This document shows positions 38,682-48,793 of a stretch of DNA of 64,000 bases, in pieces. The notes under the pieces were generated by a model. That model did no database searches, was not told where the DNA came from, and was given only the letters and a program-made list of their open reading frames with translations. The stretch comes from Fimbriimonas sp. (GTDB lineage Bacteria; Armatimonadota; Fimbriimonadia; Fimbriimonadales; Fimbriimonadaceae), in the NCBI GenBank assembly GCA_029866005.1, contig JARXAE010000023.1, forward strand, positions 62,001-126,000. The letters run 5' to 3'. A program made the translations under genes and the position numbers. Position 1 is the stretch's first letter. Every line of letters begins with the position of its first letter.

Positions 38682-41323
38682 TGCCGCCCCAGGTCCACGC
38701 CTTTTGCCACCATCGAAACCAACGCATTCTGATCGTTGATCAGTTCCAGGACGCGTTGTCGATACCCCTCTGGAACCCGACCGTTCAGCGTGTGCAATGC
38801 CTTGATCCGAACCGCCGTCGAAGCCGAATTCAGACCAGAGCCCGCCATCCTCAGCGACTCAGCAGTTCCGATCAGCCCCATGAGCTCAACACCAAGCAAC
38901 AACGACTTCTCATCCGAGCGGGCTAACAACGACCTCCCCAAGGGCATCCCCCGAGCCGACTTAGCCAGGAACCCGAGCGCCGCTCGGCGGATCACCAAGT
39001 CTTGATTCGTCAGCAATGCCTCCATGGTGGGAGCCATAGATTCATCGGCCAACACCGCCAAAGCGATCATTGCGTCTTCTGCCGTAATCGCGTCTCCGCT
39101 CAGAACAATTCCCGAAATCTGATCGACAGCTTCTTTTGCTCCAGCAACCGCAGCGTAGCGAACTGCCGCACGCCGGGTGAAGTCGTTCTTCAGCCCTTCA
39201 AGGACCGTACCCTTGAGTTCAGTGATTTCTGCCAAAGTCGCTACCTGATAAAGCGAGGCCCGGGCGAACGGATTGGCTTTTCCGAACTGCTCGAGCAGCG
39301 TGGCCTTTGCAGCGTTCTCATTCAGGACAAGCGCAGCCGCAACTTTGATCATCGGGTTGGGTGCAGTTCCCGCAAACTGGGAGCAGAATCGAGCCAAGGC
39401 TGGCTCCCCGATCTCCGCGAGTTTGCGAGCCGCGAGTGTTACCCGCCCACCCCCCGACCGAACTTGCTCCCAAAGAGCATCGATTTCCTCAGTTTTTGCA
39501 GTCACTGAACCAGGCTTGATTGAAGGAGCCTCAGACGGAGCGCTCTCCTCAGTTGCAAGACTGATACCCTGAGATCCGGAAGAATACGCAGTTCCAGGAA
39601 GCGGCCCTTCGGCAAAGGCGTCATCGCCGCCCAGGTTAACAAATAGGGCAATGCCCGGGCGCCCGTTCACCAAAGTTCCAACTCCGACCGGTCCTGCGTA
39701 GCGATCAGAACCACTCTCATCCATGAAAACTGCAACTGAGCCTTCTTGTGCCAATGCGGGTCGACTATCTCGCGCCGCGTACAGATCATCTCCTTCGCGG
39801 TCGAGCAATATAGCAACCGAGCGATCGGTCGCATGGGCGTGACACGCACCTTTACGAACCACATAGGTATCGTCGCCTTCCAAATCAAACTGAGCTGCAA
39901 CTCCCTCTTCCGTTGCGGATGCCTGAGATTGGGTCAGCGCCAGGTAAGTGTCGTTGCCGACCGCGTCATAAACTGAACCGATTCCGAACGCTCGAGCCGA
40001 ACCTTGCGAGTCGGTGCCCGCTTCATACAGATCGTCTCCGGCAAAGTCAGTGAGAAGTCCGACTCCACCAGGCATCAATCCAGAGTAGCCTTGAGAGCGG
40101 CAGAGATAGCCCCCGAAGTTTGAATCGTCCGCGACCAAGCCTCCAGCTCGGTACCGATCGTTTCCACCCAAGTTGACGAGCCAACCCGTTCCGCCTAGCA
40201 TCCCCGCGCCCTGCCCTAAATAGCCAATTTTTAAAGTGTCCGAGCCTTTGCCAACCAGCAAGATTCCCGAGCCTGCGATGCCAAATCCTTGACCCAATGA
40301 TCGACTCTCGATCCGGCATTGTTGATCGACGACCGCTATGCCAACTCCTCCAACTCCTGCACCGTACGACAGCGCCTTTCCATACAAATCAGGACGAACG
40401 CCCAAGAAATGTGCAACCCCTACTCCAAGAATCCCGGTCCCGCCTGCTGCGTCCTTGAAATCTGCCTTTGTATCGTTTCCGAAGTCGATCAGGACAGAGG
40501 CGTTCCCAATGCCCGCCCCATAACGCCCCTTGTAGCGGTTGCGTCCCCCAAGATCAATACACAGTCCAGAGGCGACTGCAGTGTGATCGTCATCTCCGGA
40601 TCCACGAATCTCGACGGGAATGCTGTTGACGGTGAATGTTGCAGACCCTTTCCAGCCCGCACTTGCCGCCTGTCGTAATCCAGGAATCGCTGCCTCGGTC
40701 GCCGCTGCCAGTTCTTGAGCCGCTTCTCGAATCGTGGCCAACTCAACCTTTGCGAGAGCACTTGCCAAATCCATCGACGACATTCTGGGCTTCGAAACGA
40801 ATTCAAACGTGATCTCCGTTCCCTGAGCAGCCCAAAGTGGCAGAGACTCAATCAGACCCCGTTTCTCTTCTGGCGAGAGCTTGACCAGCGCTCGACGAAT
40901 CTTGACATTAGCGAAGGCGATTGCGCTCAACAAGTCGCCAACCGGCGCTCTCAGGTTTTCTGGAAGTATGACCGTTGGAGGAAGCAGCACTTGTTCAATC
41001 GCAACGGTGTTCGATGGCGGATCACCGTAAACAGCTGAAAAGGCTTGCTTGAGCATCAGCTTGAGGCTGGGATTACTCTTTTCGTGGAGACCAATTAGCT
41101 TCTCGATCGCTACGATGGGTTTCGCTAAACACTCTGAAACGATTGGTGGAGCAAACTGATATGCCCGACTTTGACGAGCCATGCCAAGGTCTTCTTCCGA
41201 TAGCACGGCAATCTGCAATGCCTGAGCAATAACCGTCTTCTCCCCTGGCGTCATTTGACCCGTGGAAGTACCCGCAAGAAAACCCGCGCCCACCAGCATC
41301 CCAAGAAGCCAAAACTGTTTCAC
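38678..41323 (-). CDS. Large exported repeat protein: GDDxY repeats followed by HEAT-like repeats
   Basis: An 881-residue protein with a GTG start at 41323 (VKQFWLLGMLVGAGFLAGTSTGQ gives a signal peptide; the ATG at 41299 is an alternative). After an alpha-helical region there are about eleven units of 25-35 residues, each with a hydrophobic strand, then D-x-x-G-D/N-D-x-Y and a Gly/Ser-rich loop. Examples are LTDFAGDDLYEAG, YDAVGNDTYLAL, FDLEGDDTYVVR, LDREGDDLYAAR and MDESGSDRYAGP. The C-terminal 230 residues look like HEAT-type helices (ITAEDAMIALAVLADESMAPTM). This is a probable solenoid, maybe calcium-binding through the Asp-rich turns. I do not recognise it as a named family. It is coupled to the GH65-like lipoprotein and so may sit at the cell surface with it. 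Confidence 0.75.
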   Translation of the reverse strand: MKQFWLLGMLVGAGFLAGTSTGQMTPGEKTVIAQALQIAVLSEEDLGMARQSRAYQFAPPIVSECLAKPIVAIEKLIGLHEKSNPSLKLMLKQAFSAVYGDPPSNTVAIEQVLLPPTVILPENLRAPVGDLLSAIAFANVKIRRALVKLSPEEKRGLIESLPLWAAQGTEITFEFVSKPRMSSMDLASALAKVELATIREAAQELAAATEAAIPGLRQAASAGWKGSATFTVNSIPVEIRGSGDDDHTAVASGLCIDLGGRNRYKGRYGAGIGNASVLIDFGNDTKADFKDAAGGTGILGVGVAHFLGVRPDLYGKALSYGAGVGGVGIAVVDQQCRIESRSLGQGFGIAGSGILLVGKGSDTLKIGYLGQGAGMLGGTGWLVNLGGNDRYRAGGLVADDSNFGGYLCRSQGYSGLMPGGVGLLTDFAGDDLYEAGTDSQGSARAFGIGSVYDAVGNDTYLALTQSQASATEEGVAAQFDLEGDDTYVVRKGACHAHATDRSVAILLDREGDDLYAARDSRPALAQEGSVAVFMDESGSDRYAGPVGVGTLVNGRPGIALFVNLGGDDAFAEGPLPGTAYSSGSQGISLATEESAPSEAPSIKPGSVTAKTEEIDALWEQVRSGGGRVTLAARKLAEIGEPALARFCSQFAGTAPNPMIKVAAALVLNENAAKATLLEQFGKANPFARASLYQVATLAEITELKGTVLEGLKNDFTRRAAVRYAAVAGAKEAVDQISGIVLSGDAITAEDAMIALAVLADESMAPTMEALLTNQDLVIRRAALGFLAKSARGMPLGRSLLARSDEKSLLLGVELMGLIGTAESLRMAGSGLNSASTAVRIKALHTLNGRVPEGYRQRVLELINDQNALVSMVAKGVDLGRQ

Positions 41324-41389
41324 TACCCAGCATTTTAACGAGTAGCCAGGGCTTGGTGACGATTCTGCCAATTCTTTCGTCAGAATCTT

Positions 41390-42529
41390 GTGATGGAGGT
41401 GAGAGCCAAGTATCGTGTCGTGGCCTCTATCTGCGCATGTGTGGCAGCAATTTCCGCATTTGGTCGGTGGCAATTAGCTCGAACTGGGGCTGCTTCAACC
41501 CGGCTGACTGTTGCGCAGAACCAGCCAACCACGGTCAAATTTCCACCCGCTCCGAAACTTCCGGCCCCTAACTTCCTCAGATACAGCGCTCTAACAGTGC
41601 CGGATATCAACGGAATAGACCTTGCAGATAATGGTGCTGCGCTAACAGTATCTGTTGACCCCGACAGCCAAAAACGAACCTACATCTTTTTGGGACCGGA
41701 CCAGACCCGGAAGACTTTTTCGCCAGTGAAAGCCGAGACTCGCTACGCAATGTCCCAGTCTGGTCGCCTTTTTGAGTTTTTGACCGGTCCCGCCACTTTC
41801 GGCTTTCCTCGAAGGGCAGGCTACCGGGTGGAGGTGAGTGACTTGGCCTATGGATCAACGAGCCTCATGGGGACAAATCGTCGCCTTCTTAATGATGGCC
41901 TCATGATTGGGTATCAGTTTGGTGCGAACAACGAAACCACAATCTGGCTCAGTAAGCAAGGTAAGCGCTTAAAGCCAATTCTTAGATCCAAAGACCAACC
42001 CGTCATTGGCGAAGTTGATGACAAAGAGCTGATCTGGATTTGGAACATCCAGCGGGAAGGTAGACAACTAAAGCACCTACTTCACAGGGTGAACCAGGCC
42101 ACCACCACCGAAATCACCTTACCAGCGATCGCAGGATCTCCGAAGGTCATCACAACTACTCGAGACATATCCATTCTCACCGTGCGAACCACCGATCGAG
42201 AAACCAGAAATCGGGCGTTTCGCCTTCAGAATGGAACTTGGAAAGAGATAATGCCCCCCCGGGGCAGCTCAAGCATGATCATCCAGAAGGTCACGAACGA
42301 CGGCCTGATGTTTGGCGGTCTGCAATTTGACGCCTCAACGTTTATTCCGGCGGTATGGAAGGATGGCGTCGCCTACGACCTTCGTCGACACCCGGAGTGG
42401 CCGATCGGTGGTCAGGAGTCCTACATTGAACTTGCAAATCGCCGAGGAGACCTCATCGTCACCAGTCTGGGCTTGGGGGGAGAATCTGACAGAACCACCA
42501 CCTTCCTTCGTCGCTTATCCGGGGAGTAA
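41390..42529 (+). CDS. Unrecognised exported protein
   Basis: A 379-residue protein (GTG at 41390 or ATG at 41393). The N-terminus has a hydrophobic stretch (VVASICACVAAISAFGRWQL) that looks like a membrane anchor or signal. The rest is beta-rich with repeated short strands (GIDLADNGAALTVSVDP, YAMSQSGRLFEFL, IGYQFGANNETTIWLS, WKEIMPP, GGLQFDASTFIPAVWKDG), typical of beta-propeller-like HAF or extracellular repeat proteins. VWKDGVAYDL resembles HAF repeats. Its 3' end overlaps trpS by 15 bp, tail to tail. No catalytic motif was found and the function is unknown. Confidence 0.7.
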   Translation: MMEVRAKYRVVASICACVAAISAFGRWQLARTGAASTRLTVAQNQPTTVKFPPAPKLPAPNFLRYSALTVPDINGIDLADNGAALTVSVDPDSQKRTYIFLGPDQTRKTFSPVKAETRYAMSQSGRLFEFLTGPATFGFPRRAGYRVEVSDLAYGSTSLMGTNRRLLNDGLMIGYQFGANNETTIWLSKQGKRLKPILRSKDQPVIGEVDDKELIWIWNIQREGRQLKHLLHRVNQATTTEITLPAIAGSPKVITTTRDISILTVRTTDRETRNRAFRLQNGTWKEIMPPRGSSSMIIQKVTNDGLMFGGLQFDASTFIPAVWKDGVAYDLRRHPEWPIGGQESYIELANRRGDLIVTSLGLGGESDRTTTFLRRLSGE

Positions 42530-43516
42530 CCCCATCGCCGAGCGAACCTCAGCCATCGTCTGACCGGCGACTTCCCTCGCCTTCTTGGCACCCTCCTTCA
42601 GGATGTCCTGAACATCATCATTGCTCAGGGCATTACGCCGCGCGCGGATTGGGCGGAAGTATTCGTTGATCGCTTCAATACAAGCCGATTTGTTTTGCAT
42701 GCATCCGCGCTCGCCTTTGCGGTCTTCGTCCCAAAGCGTCTCCCAGTCGGGCGAGTAGATCTTCAGATACTGGCAAACTGCGCACCCTTCTGGAATACCG
42801 GGGTCGGTCTTCTTGATCTTGCTCGGTGTGGTGTAGGCACTCTTCACTTTCGCGGCGGTCTCGTCCTCAGTTTCGCTCAAGAAGATGCAGTTATCGTAAC
42901 TCTTGCTCATCTTCCGCATGTCAAGACCAGGGAGCTTTGCTCTGGTCTCATCTTCGGGAATGAGATACTTGTAGGTCTGGAAGACTTCTCGATCGAAGAG
43001 CCGATTGAACCGTATTCCGATGTCGTTACCGATCTCAAGGTGTGGAGCCTGGTCACGCCCGACAGGGACGCCGTAGGGGCGGTAAAGAAGAATATCCGCG
43101 GTCTGAAGGACAGGGTAGCCGAGGAGTCCGTAGGGTTCCCTTTCAACTCCTTCAATCTCGTCCTTCTTCTCCTTATAAGTCGGAGTTCTCTCCAGCCAGC
43201 CCAAGGGAGTCACCATGCTGAAAAGCACATGGAGCTCGGCATGTTCTTTCACGTGACTTTGAACGAAGATCGCCGCTCTCGATGGATCGATCCCGGCCGC
43301 AATGTAGTCTTTCGTGATCTCAATCGTGTTCTGAGCAAGGCTCTCAGTGTCATCCAGCGTGGTCAGTGCGTGCCAATCCGCCACCATGCAGAACATGTCG
43401 TACCCCTCGTTCTGCAGATTCACCCAGTTCCGAAGCGCACCCTCATAGTTACCCAAATGCCCGCCCTTGGGATTGGTCGGACGCATTCCACTCAGGATTC
43501 GCTTCGATGTACTCAC
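42515..43516 (-). CDS. trpS: Tryptophanyl-tRNA synthetase
   Basis: Charges tRNA-Trp. The reading frame continues upstream, but the family start is best placed at the GTG at 43516 (STSKRILSGMRPTN follows), giving 333 residues. The class I signatures are intact: GHLGNY (the HIGH motif) near residue 19 and KMSKSYDN (KMSKS). The region GYPVLQTADILLY with PVGRDQAPHLEIGNDI is the Trp/ATP site typical of bacterial TrpRS. It is the last gene of a minus-strand run: esterase, lysA, M50 protease, trpS. The 3' end overlaps the plus-strand 41390 gene by 15 bp. Confidence 0.97.
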   Translation of the reverse strand: MSTSKRILSGMRPTNPKGGHLGNYEGALRNWVNLQNEGYDMFCMVADWHALTTLDDTESLAQNTIEITKDYIAAGIDPSRAAIFVQSHVKEHAELHVLFSMVTPLGWLERTPTYKEKKDEIEGVEREPYGLLGYPVLQTADILLYRPYGVPVGRDQAPHLEIGNDIGIRFNRLFDREVFQTYKYLIPEDETRAKLPGLDMRKMSKSYDNCIFLSETEDETAAKVKSAYTTPSKIKKTDPGIPEGCAVCQYLKIYSPDWETLWDEDRKGERGCMQNKSACIEAINEYFRPIRARRNALSNDDVQDILKEGAKKAREVAGQTMAEVRSAMGLLPG

Positions 43517-43539
43517 CCGAAGGTTATACCTTTGGCAAC

Positions 43540-44223
43540 CTAGCCACGGCCAAGGAGGAAGCGGAGCGTCGGCCACATCGTACGATCCATGTACCACCCG
43601 ATCGGATTAAACGCATTCCCCGGAATCAAAACCAACACCAAGAATAGGATCATTCCCGGACCGTGGCAGAACCTATACCAGGCGTTCCGCTGGGCGGTCG
43701 GCATCAAGGCCCCGACGAGCCAGTGACCGTCGAGCGGACCAAACGGGATCATGTTGAAGAAGAACATGCCCAGATTCATGATCAGCGACATTGTCACCCA
43801 GTAGGAGGCGAATGCTCCGCCAGACTGCAACGCCAGAGAAGGGCTGTTCAACACCTGCAGGTTGAACTCAACCAATCCGAATCGAAGGAGGAGCGCGTAG
43901 AAAACGGCCTGGCCAAAATTCGAGATCGGCCCCATGATGACGCTGATAAAGTGATCCCAGCGCGGGTTACGCATTGCGTTCACATTAACCATAACCGGAC
44001 GACCCCAACCAATTCCTGCCCCCGTCGCGGAGGCAAGCACCATCATAATCGTTCCAATCGGGTCAAGGTGGGCAAGCGGATTCAACGTCACCCGACCTTG
44101 AGCCCTAGGTGTCATATCACCAGCCATATCGGCAAACTTAGCGTGGCAATACTCGTGCAGGCCAACCGCAGGAATAAACACGAGCAAACGCAACAGCGCA
44201 CCGACGAGATCAAAATCTTGCAT
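43540..44223 (-). CDS. Site-2 protease-type metallopeptidase (M50 family)
   Basis: A 227-residue membrane peptidase. The zinc motif HEYCH is at 23-27 in the first hydrophobic segment (VFIPAVGLHEYCHA), and the third ligand motif PLDGH is at 163-167. Four to five transmembrane helices are predicted by eye. The sequence VTLNPLAHLDPIGTIM is typical of the FwdE/YwhC group of M50 proteases, which often lack a PDZ domain. Targets may be transmembrane regulators, but none is linked. The gene is 3 bp from lysA and 23 bp from trpS, so it is in the same unit. Confidence 0.9.
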   Translation of the reverse strand: MQDFDLVGALLRLLVFIPAVGLHEYCHAKFADMAGDMTPRAQGRVTLNPLAHLDPIGTIMMVLASATGAGIGWGRPVMVNVNAMRNPRWDHFISVIMGPISNFGQAVFYALLLRFGLVEFNLQVLNSPSLALQSGGAFASYWVTMSLIMNLGMFFFNMIPFGPLDGHWLVGALMPTAQRNAWYRFCHGPGMILFLVLVLIPGNAFNPIGWYMDRTMWPTLRFLLGRG

Positions 44224-44226
44224 GGG

Positions 44227-45543
44227 TTAGAGTCCCTCCGGAATGATCTCACGGGCGAACATCTCATCATACGTTTCAGGTCGCTGAATGAGTGCAAATT
44301 CCCCGTTGCTTCTCCGCAAAACCGTCGCTGGACGCTGGTATCGGTTGTAGTTGCTCGCCATGCTGCTGTTGTACGCACCCGTAGTCAGAATCTGAAGCAA
44401 CTCTCCTGGTTCAGGTATTCGGGAAAGCTCAACATCTGGGAACAATGTGTCCGTTTCGCAGTGCCGCCCAGCAACCGTCACAATGGCTCCTTCACCAACT
44501 TCTCGAGTAAACGACATTGCGCCCGGGCCGTCGGTCTGGTACTCCCATTTCGAATCCCGCAGAAGTTCAACCTGATACTGCGCTCCGTACATCACCGGTC
44601 GAGGATTGTCCGCCAAACCACCATCCACCGCGACATAAGTCTTCTCCCCAACCGGCTTCACGACTCCTACCCGGTAGAGCGTCACTCCACACTCCGCGAT
44701 CAGGCTGCGTCCTGGCTCCATCCCAATGAGCGGTTCCATCCCGGCCTCTTCAAGAACAGGTCGAACTCTTGACATAATGCGGTAGACGTAATCCTCAATC
44801 GACTCAGGCTCGTCCGAGTCCAAGTACTTCACACCAAGACCGCCGCCAACGTTGAGATAGTCGAACGACACTCCGTGTTTGGTGCTCATTTCCGCGAGCC
44901 AGATTCCGAGCAATTCGGCCGCATTCTCCTGAGCCTCTCCGTCCATGAGTTGAGAGCCGACGTGGCAATGGATTCCAACGATCTCGATTTCCCTCTTTCG
45001 AGCGTGGAGCAAGGCTTCTTCCGCGGCACCGTTGGCCAAATTGAATCCGAATTTTGTATCTGCCTGGCCCGTGGAAATCTTTGCGTGAGTCTTCGGGTCC
45101 ACGCCGGGTGCGACTCTCAAAACGAACTTTGTCGCACATTGGGGCAGGGTGGCGATCATGTCAATCTCGCCGAGATGGTCAATCATCACATGGCTGACGC
45201 CTTGCTCGAGCGCGAAGCGCAGTTCATCAAGGCTCTTGTTGTTTCCGTGCAAGTGGCAATGGCTCGCCGGAACTCCTGCCCTGAGCGCCGCCTCAAGTTC
45301 ACCGCGACTGGCAACATCAATTGTCGCCCCCGCGTCATGCGCAACCTTGAGTGCAGCCACCGTGGAGTTTGCCTTGCTGGCAAAGCTCACCTCATAGCGA
45401 GGCCAAAGCGCCGCCAACGCACCTCGATATCGTCGAATTCGCTCGCACAAGCCACCCTCGTCGATAACGTAAAGGGGGGTACCAAACTCAGTTGAGAGTG
45501 CGTAGGCATCCTCGGCAGTTAATCTGAATCTTGAGTCGGACAC
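44227..45543 (-). CDS. lysA: Diaminopimelate decarboxylase
   Basis: Makes L-lysine from meso-diaminopimelate, a PLP-dependent type III fold enzyme. From the GTG at 45543 (MSDSRFRLTAEDAYAL) it is 438 residues, the family length. Frame continues upstream but into the neighbouring esterase. The PLP lysine is in SFASKANST (Lys57), the glycine-rich phosphate loop is in LNVGGGLGVKYL, and GMEPGRSLI plus HCETDTLFPD are the active-site blocks. Its gene overlaps no other coding start. Together with asd elsewhere in the window it supports a DAP pathway to peptidoglycan and lysine. Confidence 0.96.
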   Translation of the reverse strand: MSDSRFRLTAEDAYALSTEFGTPLYVIDEGGLCERIRRYRGALAALWPRYEVSFASKANSTVAALKVAHDAGATIDVASRGELEAALRAGVPASHCHLHGNNKSLDELRFALEQGVSHVMIDHLGEIDMIATLPQCATKFVLRVAPGVDPKTHAKISTGQADTKFGFNLANGAAEEALLHARKREIEIVGIHCHVGSQLMDGEAQENAAELLGIWLAEMSTKHGVSFDYLNVGGGLGVKYLDSDEPESIEDYVYRIMSRVRPVLEEAGMEPLIGMEPGRSLIAECGVTLYRVGVVKPVGEKTYVAVDGGLADNPRPVMYGAQYQVELLRDSKWEYQTDGPGAMSFTREVGEGAIVTVAGRHCETDTLFPDVELSRIPEPGELLQILTTGAYNSSMASNYNRYQRPATVLRRSNGEFALIQRPETYDEMFAREIIPEGL

Positions 45544-45565
45544 TCGTCTAAGCGTACCAGCCAGG

Positions 45566-46516
45566 CTACTGGTACCTATCAAACCAGTCAAGGATCGCTT
45601 TCGTTGCATCGAAAGTCGCAACATTCGGTCCCATCATCCTGTCCGCGAAGCCCTTTGTACCACCGGGCCAAGCGTGTCCATGTCCCTCCAATCTCAGGAC
45701 TCTAACGATCTGCCGCGGGTCTTCGCCACGTGCTTCAAAGACCTTCTCCTTTTCGGATGGAGCTGATTCAACGAATTCAGACTCGATTCCTTGCCATCGT
45801 GCCCAAAGCTTGAGCATTGTGAGCACCGAGCGACTGTCTTTCTTGCCCCAAGGCGAATTGGATTCTCCGCCGTTCCAGGGCGAAATAGGATCCTCCGATC
45901 CACAGATAAAAAGCGACGGAATTGGCTGATCGGCTTTGCCAACCAGTTTGGGTGGGACTTGACCGCTCACACTTGCGATCGCTCGAACCCGGCTCTTCCA
46001 ATTCATGGCAAGTTGGTAGGTCATGCCTGAGCCGTTCGAGTGACCGGTGATAAACAACGGTGTCTTACCGAGTTTCGCCTCTGCCCGCTTGACAAGGGCC
46101 TCAAAAAATCCGAGATCGTCGATTTTCGTTCGGGGTGACGTTGGGGGAATCTGACCGGAATTCCATAAGTTCGGATTCGTCCTAAAATTAGCTGGCTTTC
46201 CTGCCTGAGCTGGTTGACCAGTGGGAACCAGAACCGCATAGCCCCGTTCGTTTGCTGCCTTGATGATTCGGCTGTTCTCGGCAAATTGCGGTCCGTTTCC
46301 GCCAGCCCCATGCATGGCGATAATCAGCCCCTTTAGCTTAACATCAGGTGCGATCAGCGAGTATTCCCACTTGATTCCGTTATGTTCGAGGATTTCCGTC
46401 GGCAGGTTCTGCTTGGCTTTACCGAGCACAAAGATGGCGATGGGAACACAAATCATCAGCAAGTAGAAACGCCATCGGCGAGCTCGGGTTCGATTTAGTA
46501 GCGATTTGTCAGCCAT
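45566..46516 (-). CDS. PHB-depolymerase/feruloyl-esterase-like hydrolase, membrane-anchored
   Basis: A 316-residue alpha/beta hydrolase with an N-terminal membrane anchor at about 17-34 (YLLMICVPIAIFVLGKA). The oxyanion stretch is IIAMHGAGGNG, the nucleophile elbow GHSNGSG has Ser160, the acid is likely Asp209 in CGSEDP, and His281 is in GHGHAWPGG. This final motif is typical of the LpqC/PhaZ poly(3-hydroxybutyrate) depolymerase and feruloyl-esterase group. It is the first gene in the minus-strand unit containing lysA, an M50 protease and trpS. It is divergent from the 46616 gene. The substrate is unknown: an ester, acting outside the cytoplasm. Confidence 0.88.
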   Translation of the reverse strand: MADKSLLNRTRARRWRFYLLMICVPIAIFVLGKAKQNLPTEILEHNGIKWEYSLIAPDVKLKGLIIAMHGAGGNGPQFAENSRIIKAANERGYAVLVPTGQPAQAGKPANFRTNPNLWNSGQIPPTSPRTKIDDLGFFEALVKRAEAKLGKTPLFITGHSNGSGMTYQLAMNWKSRVRAIASVSGQVPPKLVGKADQPIPSLFICGSEDPISPWNGGESNSPWGKKDSRSVLTMLKLWARWQGIESEFVESAPSEKEKVFEARGEDPRQIVRVLRLEGHGHAWPGGTKGFADRMMGPNVATFDATKAILDWFDRYQ

Positions 46517-46615
46517 TTGATCCTGGTGCTTGTTACCCTTCCTCTAGAGAGATGTTTGTTTAAAGCAGCAGAAAGTTCGAGGCTACCTGGAGAAACTTTG
46601 TCGTAAAATACGCAG

Positions 46616-47137
46616 GTGAGCAGGTTCCGAGAAGTAGTGGGACTCTTCAGTATTGAACTTGGTCAGGCCATCAGGTCGCCAAGTTTTTGGCTCTCTATGC
46701 TCACCCGAACATTGGTGCTATTCTTGGGATTGAGCATGCTTTTCAAATGGGCATACCGGGCTGAGAACTGGACTTTCAATCGAGCCGCTGAAATGGTGTT
46801 TACCAATTGGAGTTTCTACCTTCTGGCTATAGGGTTTGGTGCCTTTGGTCGAGCGGTCGACGACAGGAACTTGTCGATCTCGGAAATCGCTAGAGTGCTG
46901 ACTCATCGGACACTTACCCTTTCTCGACCTCTCGATCTTTTTGCTGTGATCGGTCTCTTCTTGGCCGGCGTAGGGGAGCAATCTTACGCAACGCTGATTG
47001 CACTGATCTGCGGCGCGATTCATGTAAATCGAATCATCGGTTGCGATGCGTCCAAGGAACTAAAAAGTCTGCCTCACAGAGAAAAGAAGAGGGGGTTCGC
47101 CACCTACGAAGGCGACTTCCCCCCTCAAACTCGTTAG
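46616..47137 (+). CDS. Unrecognised membrane protein
   Basis: A 173-residue protein with a GTG start. It has three hydrophobic segments (LTRTLVLFLGLSMLFKWAY near 29-47, WSFYLLAIGFGAFGRAV near 64-80, LFAVIGLFLAGVGEQSYATLIALICG near 108-133) and an acidic-basic C-terminus. No motif known to me is present. Its 3' end (47081-47124) contains the hairpin that ends ahcY on the other strand. It could be a subunit of an exporter or a small membrane modifier, but nothing nearby indicates which. Confidence 0.6.
   Translation: MSRFREVVGLFSIELGQAIRSPSFWLSMLTRTLVLFLGLSMLFKWAYRAENWTFNRAAEMVFTNWSFYLLAIGFGAFGRAVDDRNLSISEIARVLTHRTLTLSRPLDLFAVIGLFLAGVGEQSYATLIALICGAIHVNRIIGCDASKELKSLPHREKKRGFATYEGDFPPQTR
47081..47124 (-). 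terminator. Likely intrinsic terminator of ahcY
   Basis: A G+C-rich imperfect hairpin (ggggg with ccccc, plus an inner cgcc/ggcg) starts about 20 bp past the ahcY stop on the minus strand, followed by a pyrimidine-rich tail (TCTTCTTTTC). It lies inside the last codons of the opposite gene. Confidence 0.6.
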
Positions 47138-47144
47138 CCTAAAA

Positions 47145-48560
<1,416 letters not shown>

Positions 48561-48596
48561 TTGTTATCCTTTCCTTATGTTAGTTGGTCTGGAAAC

Positions 48597-48629
48597 AAAA
48601 AAGCCCATGACCAACTTTCGATCATGAGC
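48597..48629 (-). terminator. Riboswitch-controlled terminator in the ahcY leader
   Basis: Eight-base stem (plus-strand gcccatga at 48603-48610 with tcatgagc at 48622-48629, one G-U pair) with an 11-base loop, followed on the minus strand by six T (48597-48602). The GCTC at its 5' arm is also part of the conserved riboswitch end, so binding of SAH should block this hairpin. It lies about 40 bp upstream of ahcY. Confidence 0.85.
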
Positions 48630-48681
48630 GCCGTTTATTCGCCGAGCCTCGCCACTCGAAAGTGACTGCAACGCCCCTCGG
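48626..48681 (-). ncRNA. SAH riboswitch
   Basis: On the minus strand the leader contains CCGAGGGGCGTTGCAG, a small hairpin, then GAGGCTCGG and AACGGCGCTC-like sequence (ACGGCGCTC). These are the conserved blocks of the S-adenosylhomocysteine riboswitch (Weinberg and colleagues): the P1 helix is CCGAG with CTCGG and the pseudoknot involves GCG(T/C) with GGCGC. It precedes ahcY, the usual target, and its 3' end shares bases with a terminator hairpin. Confidence 0.92.
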
Positions 48682-48793
48682 CTACTTACTATTATGGCGC
48701 TGCAAGCTCAAAAGTTACCAAATTTCAATGTTTTTTGAAAGGAACTAGCTTCTGACCCGCGTCTCCAACAGCTCTACAGATAAACTCTGCGGC

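Noticed and set aside
41073-41333. Minus-strand frame near the start of the 881-residue protein
   Set aside because: It is a frame-shifted copy of the same region; the main frame has the signal peptide and continues through the repeats.
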